DNA of 64,000 nt from Atrina japonica (GCA_030159075.1 BROG01000072.1:950001-1014000); one strand, 5' to 3'; counted from the first letter of the stretch, positions 12,188 to 24,164 are shown. A program made the numbers and translations. Notes: generated from the letters alone by a model not told the origin.

Positions 12188-12424
12188 CACTTTTATGGAG
12201 TCATATTGTTTATGCTTTCTCTTTTGTAGAAGAGCATTAGAGCACTAGTCATCTAGATGTTTGATCTTGCACACATTCAGAATATGCATCATACATGAAC
12301 ACATTTACAGTTATCACAATATCTTAATAGAAAGATAGTGAAACAGCTTAAAAGTTGTCATCTAATTCTTCTGTGATTTGTCGATCATAACTGGTCTAGC
12401 AATTCATTTGTTCTGTTTGTTTGT

Positions 12425-12678
12425 TTAAATGGTGTTTGACGTCACACTTAACGATTTTTCAGTTATATGAAGACGACCAGTTTTTTTTAATGCTGAAGGA
12501 GAAAATCTTGGGTACAGCTTGCCTGAGAAAAGACCAGCAGTCGTCCGCGGGTAAACCGGCAATCTTTCTCACACAATCGGCTTGGGCTTCAGAGGGGCTC
12601 AAACTCCCTCTGACGAGAGGTAAAAGACTTTATTTCAAATGCATGATGATCCATTTACTGTGCCACAGAGGCCAATTC
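12425..12678 (-). mobile_element. SINE-1, near full length
   Basis: On the minus strand it begins GGCCTCTGTGGCACAG, a tRNA-like head with a decayed A box. It continues through GAGCCCCTCTGAAGCCCAAG, the CCGGTTTACCCGCGGAC and TGGTCTTTTCTCAGG blocks, and ends with AACTGAAAAATCGTTAAGTG and the tail. Flanking CAATTC on both sides (near 12398 and 12676) may be a residual target duplication. The open frame across it is not a gene. Confidence 0.8.
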
Positions 12679-12953
12679 TATGAATCATATCTGTATTGTG
12701 TTGCTTATGCAGAAAAGCATAATTAGGTTGTTGTTAATTTAACATTCAGAAGCAATTTGATGAATTTGAAAATGTGTTCAGACAAACTTTAAGGGAGTTA
12801 TAAATGTATTCAGAAAAACATATCAGACTTTGAAAATGTTACGTACACATAACACAGGGAGCCAAAAATGTTAAGTACAGGAACAAAATTGGGGAACTGA
12901 CCTGCTTTTGTGTTACTGAGGGGCATCAGGGCTAGCGAGAGTAGTTTTAGATG
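12679..12953. other. AT-rich unique DNA
   Basis: Nothing recognised. A short GC-richer patch around 12890-12950 has no supporting signal. Confidence 0.4.
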
Positions 12954-12955
12954 TA

Positions 12956-13137
12956 CAGTCAAACTTGCAATTAAGGCCACCTCTATATTAAAGGTACCTG
13001 CTTATGAAGGCCATTTAAACATAACATTTGTGAACCTTTTATCATGAATGAACTTTTTATAAAGGCCACCTGTCTATAATGGCCAGTTTTGCCTGTTCGC
13101 TTGAGTGGCCTTTATATACATGTCTTTCTATACTCAG
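12956..13137. mobile_element. TA-flanked MITE, AAGGCCACC subfamily
   Basis: Starts after TA at 12954 with CAGTCAAACTTGCAATTAAGG. Internal AAGGCCAC blocks (TATGAAGGCCATTTAAACAT, AAAGGCCACCTGTCTATAAT) match the copy at 42331-42657. The right end is degraded (CTCAGTA). Non-coding. Confidence 0.7.
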
Positions 13138-15077
13138 TAGCAACTTTATGGAGTCATAAATGTTTTCATCTCAGCAAATCCTATGCTTCCATCTTTTAAA
13201 GTTGTATCATGTTAAACCTATCATTTATGCAGATGACTTACAAAAGTATACACATAAAAATCATAATTATAATCCAGAAGACAGCCTGATATGTTGTAGA
13301 CAATTCCATTAGTGTAAAAATGAAATATTACTTTCTTTGTCATGTTCTTGTTAGAGATGAAAATAAGATAGATTGGTTATCATGAAGACCTTAACATCTT
13401 TTATGTATTGGTAAAAGCTGATGGGATTGTGATACTTCACACTTGTAAATGATATGGTGATGTACTGGCAATTTGAAAAGATTCTATTGTCAACAGTCTG
13501 TTTTTCTCAGAGGGTTTTGTTTTTTGCTATGGAAACTATCTGTACAAGAACTAAATATTTGCCAGCAGTTATAAGTATATAGCACTTAAGAAATTAGAGG
13601 CTCGAAAATCACAAAGACACATTGTCCAAATGTAATTTTGTTAATTGTTGTTATGTATATGCTGAGAATATTGACTTTGAAAAATCACTGTGAGGTGTTA
13701 ATTTTCTTTCCTAGCCAGTAAGGCTGACATGGTTGGTGTTTGAACAATAACAGTTTACATATCTTTGTCCTTTCCATTATTGTTTAGTCAGTTTTTATTT
13801 TGTTTTATTCATTTATTTCATTTATTTATTTTGTGACACATTAAATCGGCATGTATATGTATCTTACAATATAAAGTTCAGATATGCTTGAAAATGTTAA
13901 GCTAGGTTACTTTCCCTTTCTAGAAATGATTAATATAAATTTATCAAGGACATTGAATCCCAGCAGACGTATCTTATGTGAACAATATCACAATTATTCA
14001 TCAAATTGTTATCAATGTTTTCACAATTAATTGATTGACCATTGAACTACACATCTACATTTCTACACCAGTGTGTTGATGAAATATTAACCCAGGAAAA
14101 GAAAAAATGTGACTTGTAATAGGTTTTGTCAGCATTTGCACACATCAGATCTTAAGTTGCCCCTTGTGTATCATCTATTGGAGATATTCTATCACACTCC
14201 AGCTTGGTTTTTGTGTGTATGGAATCAGAACTGTAACTGACATGTTGATATGTATCGGTTGTTATTTCAGTGTTATTTCATACAATTCTGAAATGTTTAT
14301 GATATTCTGTATATTGTTTTTATTCACTCATTTGAACTAAGGTAACTGTTTCTTCAAAAGATGATAGAACTTTATTTTTATTTTCTCATTGCAAAATCAC
14401 TATAGGCATACCGATATGCACAATTAGATATAAATTAATCAAATTATGAATGTATGACAATCAGATTGACAGATTTCTTAATTTCTTCCTACATTTAATT
14501 GTTTTCTTTTTTTGGTACTTTATTTTGACAAAATTCTGTTCTATATATTAATCTCTACATTTCTGCTGGACTCTGACATGAATAGACTGCCATGTCTGTT
14601 TAAATTAGATCAAAATGCTGTATGAGATTTTCCTGTCTTGCACCATGTTGGTCAGCAGGTCTTGGCAGTTTTGTGGTTGTGTTGTTCATCATATACAATC
14701 ACTGTCATTATACAGCATATTACATTAAGTCAAGGTATGTCATATTGTAGATACTTGTGCAAGGTCATGAAATCCTCAGATTCCAGAATTCTTGGGTGGG
14801 ATAAATACTAATAAAGTCTAGGGACAGAATTAACATATAATTTTCTGTATGTATAAAACAGTTTTGGGTATATTTTTCAAAAGTGAAAGAAGAGAGTCAT
14901 AAATTATCTCATAATTAATTTGTTTGAAATTAAGTAAACCAATTTCTATTTGCTTTTATATCAATTAATTTTAGGCAAAGAAGGCTATCTATCCAACAAA
15001 CACATACATATAAATATAAAAGTTTGTGGCTTTCCATGTCATATATATTTATGTCATGATAGTTACTATGGTTTGGA

Positions 15078-15080
<3 letters not shown>
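13138..15080. other. AT-rich unique DNA
   Basis: No repeat recognised. TTTATT words cluster at 13797-13832; read on the minus strand these are several AATAAA motifs, of interest only if the candidate minus-strand exon at 14152 is real. Confidence 0.4.
14152..14236 (-). other. weak candidate last exon, - strand
   Basis: After an acceptor-like CAACATGTCAG (AG at 14237-14238) or GTTACAG (AG at 14231-14232), a minus-strand frame reads SDSIHTKTKLECDRISPIDD and stops at TAA (14152-14154). Several AATAAA words lie 300-350 bp downstream on that strand. Composition is coding-like, but no homology is recognised and chance is a real alternative. Confidence 0.18.
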
Positions 15081-15176
<96 letters not shown>

Positions 15177-15199
15177 GTGTGTGTGTGTGTGTGTGTGAT
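15081..15199. repeat. (TA)n/(GT)n microsatellite
   Basis: About 95 bp of alternating TA with one phase slip near 15116, then ACATG and about 11 GT repeats. Alternating purine-pyrimidine tracts like this are Z-DNA and cruciform prone. Confidence 0.97.
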
Positions 15200-16532
15200 A
15201 CCATAATAAAAATTCTAGCATCTATATTCTGTTTTTGTGGCAAGCATCTATTTGTGCATGTAAATTGAATCAGTATGAATAATTTGTTTCCATGTGTACC
15301 AGATAGAAATGAACACTATTAAAAATGATTTCATGCTTCGATACAAAGATGGTGGCAATATAGTGCTACATGTAATCAAGCATGTATATGCTTAATGAAG
15401 GAATTTTGCAATGGTTACACTGGTTAAGTAAAATGTATTCAATTTATTGGCATTTGTACAATATATTTTGATTGGCTGATTTCTCAAGATCTCACAGATG
15501 GACAAATTTTAAATTTCCGATCTAAATTACAGATTTAGCCTGATATTATGACTTTATTAATATTGTTTACATGTTGCAATATGTCAAATAGGATATAATA
15601 TACCAGAGCAAGGTATTAACCATGCAAACACTCTTGTGTGTGTTCAAGTGTTTGATAAAGTCATTGTATCCAAATTTGAATTGTAAGTGTAAACTAGGCA
15701 AATCCTGTTTAAGTTTTCCTAAGTAATTCGACAAGGAACTTCATTTTATCAATATTTAAGACCTATTTTTTTTGTTGCTTAATTCCAGTGAATATTCAGT
15801 GCCTAGCAATGTCAGATCATCACCATTTACGAGGATTTTCCACCCTACTGTAAGGGACCATAATAAGGCCCCATTTCCTATTCAGAAAATGCATTTTTCC
15901 CCCAATTTGCAGTTGAAAAATTACTGATTGAAGTTAAATGACAGTAAATTTGAAGAAATTCTTGTATTTCAAACAGTTTTGTGCATTGTTAGAGTTCCCA
16001 ATTTCAATAAAATATTGTAAAAATTCCCAGTTCAAAAGGCCCAGGCCCCTTTTCCAGAAGAGTATCATGTATGGAAAATCCGTGTTTTAATGCATTTATT
16101 CAAGAAACAATATTGTGAGTCAAAGTTCTTATGGTATGAAGTGGTTTATTTGTTACTTTACATTTAAATATAGAATTACCATAATCTGGAACCCAATTGA
16201 TCTCTGGTGTCCGTTTTTATTGTTTCACAGTTTCTGTGTAAAGCATTAATTCTGTAGCCAGTTTTGTTTCACCTTTCAAATATTGTATGATTGATCATGT
16301 AGCAGTTTTGATCATGTTGTGGCTTTACTTTCTAGATAAGGAAGGGGAAGAAATTGATTACCTTTGATGAAAATTGATGATTTGAGATTAATTTGGTTTT
16401 TATCTGTCATCTACATGACAGGAAACACTGTTGTTGATGGTAGAGATTGATGTTTGCACTTCAGTACAAGTAATGGCGTTAAATCTCCTGCTTCCTTTAC
16501 ACTTTTTTCTAATTAGTCTGTATCAGACAAAT
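15200..16532. other. AT-rich DNA, possible old MITE
   Basis: Between about 15829 and 16084 the ends GGATTTTCCACC and its inverse (ATGGAAAATCC) flank a segment with GGCCCC near both sides (AAGGCCCCATTT and CAGGCCCCTTTT). This suggests an eroded inverted-repeat element of about 255 bp. No second copy was found. The rest of the stretch is unremarkable. Confidence 0.3.
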
Positions 16533-16650
16533 TCTGTCTGTCTCTCTATCACTCATCTGTCTGTCTGTCTATCTGTTCATTCATCCATCCATCCATCCAT
16601 TTATCCATTCATTCATCTATCTATCTAACAATCTTTTTTTCTTTCTTTCT
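16533..16650. repeat. compound tetranucleotide microsatellite
   Basis: Successive runs of CTGT, CATT, CATC, CTAT and TTTC tetranucleotides. The short open frame across it is an artefact of the repeat. Confidence 0.9.
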
Positions 16651-18787
16651 TACTTTATTTGTAATACAGTCATTCTGTCTTTTGGCTTCTAGGATAATTT
16701 CAGATTTCTTAATCCTTCAACAGGTGATATTTATCATATTTAGCTTCTGTTCTATATGTTATCCTGTTATAAACAATATTTGGAAGTTTATAGGAATTAT
16801 TTTGCGTGCTTTTTCATCTCGGTCTTAGTTGCCAACATTATAGATATATAGATATAGCTGATTTCGTAGAAAAAAATTGATCATTTTCAAATTCTGAAAA
16901 ATAGACAAAAATAAAAAATTATTTCTATTTTAACTGAAAAAACGATGTGTTTGTGAAAGAGAAAGCCCCCAGTCCCAACAAATTTCTATGCTAGCAAATA
17001 GATATTGCAATGTCTTACATTTTTGCTCCACCCCACCCCCAGGGGCATGTGATACTAGTGAAGTGTGAGGAACCCTTAGATGAACTTACAGTCTAAGTTT
17101 GGTGACTGTATCACAATCCAAACTTGAAATATTGCACTTTATATGTTAGTCGGAATTACAAGCGGTACAGTATTATGGACAGACAGACAGACAGGTGGAT
17201 GATCCAAACTCTAGATGTCCCCAGTGCATCTTAAGGTCAGGGGCATAAGAAACAACAACCAATGTTTGGAAGTAACAGTGTGTAACTTCATGTTTGCATT
17301 CTTTTATTGTATTTTATTGTTTATTAATCATAAGTTAACAACTTATTGGGTCAAGCTGACCTGGATATTTTTGTTTCAGCTTGATGAACATGAAGGGTGG
17401 TTTACAAACATTTTCACATATATATACATGTTTCCAGAGTTTTGAAACTGAATGCTGTACCTCATTAAAAGTTTTGAATGATGAAAAAGATTTATAATAG
17501 TCAAGCAATGAAATGAACAGCAAATAAACAATATGAATGAGAAATTCCATACCTGAACATCTTCAGATGCCAAGTGTAGAATATCTTCTTCTGTTTTGAT
17601 GACATCAATCAAACATTTGGCTTGCTTTGGAAGGTTACAGAAACTGTGATTTTGTCCAATATCCACAGAAAATTGTATGGATATAATCTGTCAAATCTTT
17701 TTTTATCTGACTTGAAGGATATAACTAAAATGTTTCTAATTACATCATCCCCTTTGAATAAGGGTATTTTGGGGGATTGTGATAATCACCCCATCAACCT
17801 GTCAGATCCCTGATACTTGTATTGTCTTGAGAATACTTAAGTTGTTTTCCCTTGCCTGAGCTAAAAGCTCAAGAGATTTTTTTATGGTGAACATTATTTT
17901 GTTTTCAATTTGACAGTCAAAATAGATTAAGAAGCTACATAGTAGAATTTACTATGCCTGTAGATGCTTGAGATGTGGCAGGTTCTGTGATAGCATAGTA
18001 AGAAATACATGTAAATAAATTAGCACTGCATGCATAACCTGACAACACTTAACCTATAGCTATTGACATCCCCATAATATAAAAAAAAATTGACACATTC
18101 AGTATTTAATGGACAACATGATAATGATGTGTGTCAAATTCATTTGATTCACTGTAGATTGGTTACTTTAGGAATAACAACAAAAACAAAAGGCATCTGT
18201 GACTGATTCTTTTTATTGATGTTCATTTCTTTACCTCTTATTAAAAAGAAACTAAAAAATATTTGCTCTCCTTGACCTTTGACTGAATCCATATGCGAAT
18301 ACATCACAGTAGCATATTTTTATGCACGTGTGGATTTTTTCTCTTTGAAAGCACTGGAAGTGATAACAGGCGACATTCATCTGTGATGTATCAATTGTTT
18401 ATTAAGAGGTAATGGCATCTGTAGGAGGAAGGTGTGATTTGTTACAGGGTATTTATTGAACCATATCCATGGATTGCTGTTTAAATTGAACACAATTACC
18501 TCAAATGAGGAAAGTTCAAAAGAAGATGTTCAACTTATATCTTATGTTAGGATATAGGGGTAAAGTGTTGATAGTTAATTTGTTCTTTGATAAAGAAATT
18601 GAAGTAAGCAGCAATTAAAGTCAAATGTTTGAATTAAGAAAGTTCAAAAGAATAAAAAAAGGAAGAAATACAGCTTGAAAAGTGTGAATGTTTGTTGTCA
18701 GCTTCAGGTCATCTGAACTCTTCAGTATACAATGCATATATTGGAACCTCCACTAAAGATTATCTTGCCTAGGATACTACCTTACAT
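16651..18787. other. AT-rich unique DNA
   Basis: Contains a short (GACA)n run at 17176-17193 and a candidate minus-strand exon at 17553-17643 (separate entry). Nothing else is recognised. Confidence 0.4.
17553..17643 (-). other. weak candidate internal exon, - strand
   Basis: A 91-base minus-strand block bounded by AATCACAG| (AG at 17644-17645) and GTTCAG|GTATGG (GT at 17551-17552). One base plus 30 open codons reads FCNLPKQAKCLIDVIKTEED followed by a short acidic stretch. Its one-base start phase matches the two-base end of the candidate at 19809. The acceptor pyrimidine tract is poor. No domain recognised. Confidence 0.22.
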
Positions 18788-19099
18788 ATAAACCTTCGAT
18801 TTGTTTTTTTTTTGTTTTTTTGTTTTTTTGTAGTTGTTTAACGTCCCACTCAAGAATCTTTCGCTCATATGCAGACATCACCAAATGCCAGTGAAGGCTT
18901 CAAATTTTCGCCTATGTTCGACACTTATGGCCATTAAGCATTGAAGGTTCTTTAAAGTGCCAACACCTACTGTGACATGGGACCTTGGTTTTGACTGTCT
19001 CATCTGAAAGACAGGAAACCAACCTTCTTCTGGCTGGATTGAACTCACAACCTCATGATCAAGAGTCGAGCGTGCTACCAACTGAACCAGATAAACCTT
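18788..19099 (-). mobile_element. SINE-2 with 9-bp target duplication
   Basis: ATAAACCTT flanks both sides (18788-18796 and 19091-19099). The body, 18797-19090, reads on the minus strand from CTGGTTCAGTTGGTAGCACG (A-box-like) through TGAGTTCAATCC (B box), GGTTTCCTGTCTTTCAGATG, TCCCATGTCACAGTAGGTGT and TTTGGTGATGTCTGC to a GGGACGTTAAACAAC tail with an A/C-rich run. A tRNA-derived retroposon; the short overlapping open frames are incidental. Confidence 0.88.
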
Positions 19100-20024
19100 T
19101 GAAAACTGGTGCCTGATAAACTGCTCAATACATGAAAGTCCATATACCTTTGCTGCTAGTTTACTGCCCAATTCATTATCTCTACATATTTTTATATTGT
19201 GTCAAGAGATAACTAACCAGTGGCATATGGTGGGATATGGAGATGGTCAAATTTCAGCAATGTTCTCAAGAGTTATTGGACTTTTAAATCTTCATAAATG
19301 ACTTAGGGCAATGGTGTTTCTCAAATACAAGTTTATTTAACAAAAAATTTGCAGACAGATCCCTAAACTTTCTCATGGACCTAGCACTGGTGTTCATTTT
19401 GTAGCAACTACTGGTCAAATGTGATGTCTCGTTGAAAGGATAATGGTACACTATTATTTATACAGGTGAAAGTGAATCAGCTTAATAACTGCACACATCA
19501 TTTTGTACACATATACATATACTTTGATAATTGGTGTTTAAACTCCAGTCTCAGTTTAAGTATCATTTTGACTTTGATTTTTGAAAGGGTCCTGTGAGTT
19601 TAAAAAAAGAGGAATATTTAATCATTTTAACTTTTGTTTAGTATATACACAAATATTATTTGAATTGATGGTGTTGAAAGCAGGATTTATAGAGCACCAA
19701 TAACAGTTATCTGGCAAATGTATGCATTTATTGGCTATAAGTATAGCATGTTGTGACAGTTTGCACCTAAATCTTTTGAGTGTATATATCTGTATTTCAA
19801 ACATATACCTAATATCAAAATCGTCTTGAAAATCTTCCAACAGCTGTTTCAACAGTTTAAAACTGAGGAAAAAATATGTTCTGTAAAGATGCAGGTATTA
19901 AAATTGTTGAAAATAAAGTAGAACGATGCAATCTTGAAAATAACAGTCTTATCATACTTCTGGATAGAAAGACTTTTTATTAGTAAATATACATGTAGAC
20001 ATAAAATGGAGGAGATATGATTTT
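19100..20024. other. AT-rich unique DNA
   Basis: Nothing recognised except the candidate minus-strand exon at 19809-19862. Confidence 0.4.
19809..19862 (-). other. weak candidate internal exon, - strand
   Basis: A 54-base minus-strand block. Its acceptor TATTTTTTCCTCAG (AG at 19863-19864) is among the best-looking in the window, and its donor is ATTAG|GTATAT (GT at 19807-19808). The open frame reads FKLLKQLLEDFQDDFDI with a one-base start and two-base end phase, compatible with the candidate at 17553. Length and lack of homology keep confidence low. Confidence 0.22.
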
Positions 20025-20346
20025 TGTTTTATTGGTTTTTGATGCTAAAACCAACAACAATATTTCAATTATAAGATGGTGTCCAGATTTTAACTTATTC
20101 AGCCCTAGAGACACATTTGGACTGCTCTAAGTCATTGATTTACAGCAGAGTTCATTGTAATTCAGGGGTTGATTGAGTTAATATTGGAGGAGAAATCTGG
20201 TTACATTGTACCTGGGAAAATACCATGTCCTTCCACAGGCAAACTGGCATCCTTCCCCAAATCATCAACTTGAGTTCTAGTGAGGTTCAAATGTGTGCTA
20301 ACTAAAGTAGTGAGAACATTTATGAAGTTCTAACCACTTGGCCAAA
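20025..20346 (-). mobile_element. SINE-1 interrupted by a TTAA MITE
   Basis: Left part (20025-20089) carries the SINE-1 3' region on the minus strand (a CCAACAACAATATTTCAATT block and a TGGTGTCCAGATTT block). Right part (20182-20346) resumes with TATTGGAGGAGAAATCTGG and runs to the tRNA-like head, ending CTAACCACTTGGCCA. The interruption falls exactly at the TTAA present in uninterrupted copies (CCAGTTTTTAATGGTGGAGG). Confidence 0.85.
20090..20181 (+). mobile_element. TTAA MITE (copy 2), inside SINE-1
   Basis: TTAA at both ends (20090-20093, 20178-20181), the core CACATTTGGACTGCTCTAAG and the inverted end CAGGGGTTGATTGAG. Comparison with empty SINE-1 copies shows the element added itself plus one extra TTAA. 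Confidence 0.92.
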
Positions 20347-20439
20347 ATAGATGTGACATTGATATGTATTTTTATTTCTACATCTGTGAATATTATTATG
20401 AAAAAAAAATCTTAGAAAGCTTATTATTTTATGTATACT

Positions 20440-20461
20440 GAGAGAGAGAGAGAGAGAGAGA

Positions 20462-20505
<44 letters not shown>
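20440..20505. repeat. (GA)n with (GATA) interruption
   Basis: AG dinucleotides with a short GATA run in the middle; a purine-only strand. Confidence 0.95.
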
Positions 20506-20507
<2 letters not shown>

Positions 20508-22508
20508 TGTATGTCAGCATGCTTTTGTACATTCATAGCTTCAGGCCTGACTGTCTGCTATCTTAATTTACAAATGTAGCTTATTTCTTTTGTTTGGAAT
20601 AAGAAAAATATTAAAATATTGATACTGTTCAGACATCCTGGATATCTTGGTAAAAGTCAGTCGTCTCATGCAGGCTTGTTATGACTGGCTTTGTCAGATG
20701 TTGCGATTTGAGGTATGTTTATGATATAGATTATGAAAGAGATACTCCACACCATTTGTTCATTTCCCTCATCCCAGTCATGTAAGATGCAGAAATGTTT
20801 AGTAAGTACAAAAACAATCCAATAACAATTTGTGGTCAGTGAATCGTAAGCGATACAAGGATCCAAAGAAATACAGCATGTTACCTGCCTGTTAGTCATG
20901 CATACATAATGCAATATTAAAATTTTATGTATGCTTTTTAGAAAAAAATGTATGAATCATTTTATTACACACAAATTACCTGCAGTAGTGTGGTAAGAAT
21001 GCAGTTTGAGATACTAAAATATCTTCCTTCAAAAGCCAAACACAGAAAACATCATGGGACTGTAATCAACATGATAATTCTAGGAGTGAAATGACTCCTG
21101 ACCATAAAATTTTAGCTGCCATTTGCAATCCAGATTTTAGTTAATAAATCTTTTGAATCTTTTAAAAATGATTGTTTGCCTCTCTTAAAATTGTCAGATA
21201 CACATAAATCTGAATAAATTTTATTAGAGCTTTAACAAAAAGAAGTTATATAGAAGAATTCATTTAAATTTCTAGACTCATGACTTATCTTTGGTGCAGA
21301 AATTAAATATTTGACTATACATTCTTGATGATGCATCACAAGCTTTGTATTTGCTGTAGCTTTCCATGAACATTTCATATTTGTGACAAACCAAAATCAA
21401 ATCAAATATTTATATACAGTTGATACATAACATACAGAGATGTAAAAACATAGGTTTAAAAGCTTTTAAAATCAACACACAGCTACATCTATAAATAAAC
21501 AAATGTATACATTGTACAAACCATTACTTCTGTTCATTATTTTAATAATTAATACTCAAACTAAACTGTACTGTACTGGTAAATTAATGCCATACTAAGA
21601 TAGGTGATTTTACAATGTATCAGAATCAGGTAATTAATTTCAACCTTAATTCTCAGTGATTGCCACAGAAGCCCCATCAGACATGGGTAAAGGAAGCCCC
21701 ATCAGACTTGGGTAAATTTCGTGGATCTCATTCACTTGTGGAACTGTGTATAACAACAAATGACTGCTTATTAACTCGCCAGTCTCTGAAAAGCAATGGC
21801 CTCTTCTCTAAATCAATGACTTACATGTAGACTAGTCTAAATCTGTCTTTAGGTATGATAAGGTTAATATCAAAAACTAATTTTGAAAATGTGGTAAACA
21901 CAAATTTCATCCAAATTGAAATTTTGACTCAAATATAAAAAAATTGTTGAAGAATTCTAAACCCTGGTCTGGAATATAACTCATGTCATTTCTCATGCAG
22001 AATGAGCTGTCTACAATAAGTGTCCTTTTACATTCATGATGAAAACTGAAACACATTCAGTTTTTGAAACAGATAAATGGACATAGATGAAGATGGATTT
22101 AAGACAGAATCAGATAATGCTCAGTTGGATGTCCTACAAAATGTTCAGAGTCTGTGATTTAACAGACAGGACAACAAAATGGGATGGAACTGTGACTGGC
22201 AGACATTATGTTTTAGTGATAAAAGATGTCTGAACTGGTAAATTTGTTTCACCTTCGATTTTGTGCTGATGGAATAATTTCCCATGAGAATTTATTTCCT
22301 TTTTTTAAAATGATACAAGGATGAAATGAAAATAATTTTTCTTTTACAAATTGCAATGTCTAATCATGCATACTGACCTAATCTGTATATAATGTATTTT
22401 AACAGATGTTGAACTTATACAGAACAAAGGTGATAAGTGCAAAAAGGTTACATTGTCATCACTTTTTCTCAATATTAGACAAAGAGAAAAAAAAAAAGTT
22501 TTGTATAA
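20506..22508. other. AT-rich unique DNA
   Basis: Contains a 25-bp tandem duplication at about 21668-21715 (AGAAGCCCCATCAGAC repeated) and a TTAA MITE at 21771-21867. Nothing else is recognised. Confidence 0.4.
21771..21867 (-). mobile_element. TTAA MITE (copy 3)
   Basis: TTAACTCGCCAGTCTCTGAA at the left and TTTAGGTATGATAAGGTTAA at the right, with the core AATCAATGACTTA and TAGACTAGTCTAAA. Diverged and slightly expanded. Confidence 0.65.
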
Positions 22509-22509
22509 A

Positions 22510-22648
22510 CAGTGGATCGAACCTCACTTTTAAGCCCACCTAATTGACTGATTCAAAGTGGTGTTATTAGTGAGGTGGTCTCTTAAGTGAGGTTAAAATT
22601 GTGAGGTGGTCTCCTAAGCGAGGTTGTCTATAGGCAAGGTTCCACTAT
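22510..22648. mobile_element. TA-flanked MITE, GAGGTGGTC subfamily
   Basis: Starts CAGTGGATCGAACCTCAC and ends AAGGTTCCACTA. Interior has repeated GTGAGGTGGTCTC blocks, related to the sequence that became the 33-bp minisatellite unit. Confidence 0.75.
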
Positions 22649-22832
22649 ATATATATATATTGTGTATGTATTGTATTAGATGTTTGAAAATTGTTTCAAG
22701 CTATATGCATCTGAATGACTCAAATCATGGAATACTGACTCAAACATATGATGTTTTGACTTCAGAGATTTTAAGTTAAAAACTCAATTTGATTGTCTAT
22801 CTCACTATCTCTATCTGTTAATTGTCTTTTTG

Positions 22833-23136
22833 TTTATCTGTGTTTGTTTGTTTGTTTATTGTTGTTTAACGTCCCACTCGAGAATATTTCACTCATATGG
22901 AGACGTCACCAAATGCCGGTGAAGAGCTTCAAAGCCTATGCTCGGCACTTTCGGCCATTGAGCAGTAGGGTTCTTTTTAACGTGCCAACACCTACTGTGA
23001 CACGGGACCTCCAGCTTTTACTGTCTCATCCGAAAGACAAGAAACCAACCTGTCGCCGGCGGGACTCGAACTCACGACCTCACGATCCAGAGTCGAGCGC
23101 GCTACCGACTGAGCCAGGCCAGCTCTTTATCTGTGT
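22833..23136 (-). mobile_element. SINE-2, full length with 11-bp target duplication
   Basis: TTTATCTGTGT flanks both sides (22833-22843 and 23126-23136). The 282-bp body on the minus strand starts GAGCTGGCCTGGCTCAGTCG (A box), continues GCGCGCTCGAC and TGAGTTCGAGTCC (B box), then CGGCGACAGGTTGG, TGTCTTTCGGATGAGACAG, TCCCGTGTCACAGTAGGTGT and TTTGGTGACGTCTCC, and ends GTGGGACGTTAAACAAC with an A/C-rich tail. Best preserved of the four copies. Confidence 0.93.
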
Positions 23137-23212
23137 ATGTAAACCTTGTTGTAAGTTGATTTCCCTTGTCTATCTTTCACTTGTCTGTCTTTCCCTTTCT
23201 TTCTCTGTGTTG

Positions 23213-23213
23213 C

Positions 23214-23259
<46 letters not shown>
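23213..23259. repeat. (CA)n microsatellite
   Basis: About 22 CA dinucleotides. Confidence 0.97.
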
Positions 23260-23264
<5 letters not shown>

Positions 23265-23395
23265 GCAGTAATATTGTGATGGCATTACAATAACCAGTTA
23301 AATAGTTTGTTTTGAGAACAAAGGATACATATATCAGAAAACATAGTGACACACATGTCAGTGTAGAAGCAAATCAGAACCAATCAGATGTCATC

Positions 23396-23839
23396 ATTGT
23401 ACATGTACATGGGCAGGGTGATTTGTACATGTACATGGACAGGGTGATTTGTACATGTACATGGGCAGGGTGATTTGTATATGTACATGGGCAGGGTGAT
23501 TTGTACATGTACATGGGCAGGGTGATTTGTATATGTACATGGGCAGGGTGATTTGTACATGTACATGGGCAGGGTGATTTGTACATGTACATGGGCAGGG
23601 TGATTTGTATATGTACATGGGCAGGGTGATTTGTATATGTACATGGGCAGGGTGATTTGTATATGTACATGGGCAGGGTGATTTGTACATGTACATGGGC
23701 AGGGTGATTTGTACATGTACATGGGCAGGGTGATTTGTATATGTACATGGGCAGGGTGATTTGTATATGTACATGGGCAGGGTGATTTGTATATGTACAT
23801 GGGCAGGGTGATTTGTACATGTACATGGGCAGGGTGATT
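23396..23839. repeat. 26-bp minisatellite, 17 copies, with higher-order structure
   Basis: The unit is GGGCAGGGTGATTTGT plus ACATGTACAT (type A) or ATATGTACAT (type B). The order of types is A A A B A B A A B B B A A B B B A, with one GGACAGG variant in unit 2. Long periodic open frames on the minus strand (78-bp period) are artefacts. Confidence 0.97.
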
Positions 23840-24164
23840 GGGTTGATAATTAGTCTGCAGTTTTATCACTTTATGATATGTGTTTTCATTAGAAGAATCA
23901 ACATAACACAATGTAGATCACAACTAGTTATCATAATTATGTATGTATCCAAGGGTGTTGATTGAAAGACTATAAATGTATCATTGTCTTTGCTTTCACA
24001 ACCTTCACACATTGTGTTAACAATTGTGATTTGGAAACATTGTAGAATTTAGATAAGGAAAGATGGGAACTGTTAAATCTGACTAAACAGATATCTTTAT
24101 ACATCCAGGGCAACTGCATACAATGGCTGCCTTGAACAGGTCTGCATGTTATAGTCAAATCCAT

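Noticed and set aside
11136..12248. Long open frames of up to 272 codons on both strands
   Set aside because: They are products of a 33-bp repeat whose length is divisible by three; the protein is a simple 11-residue period in every frame.
15026..15268. IYIYIY-rich small proteins
   Set aside because: Translation of a (TA)n tract.
22793..23293. 166-codon + frame as a gene
   Set aside because: It crosses a full SINE-2 on the opposite strand and a (CA)n tract; the frame is incidental.
23396..23839. CRISPR-like array
   Set aside because: The whole 26-bp unit repeats; there are no variable spacers.
23374..23911. Minus-strand frames of 126-175 codons
   Set aside because: 26-bp minisatellite without stops; the three frames overlap and repeat with a 78-bp period.
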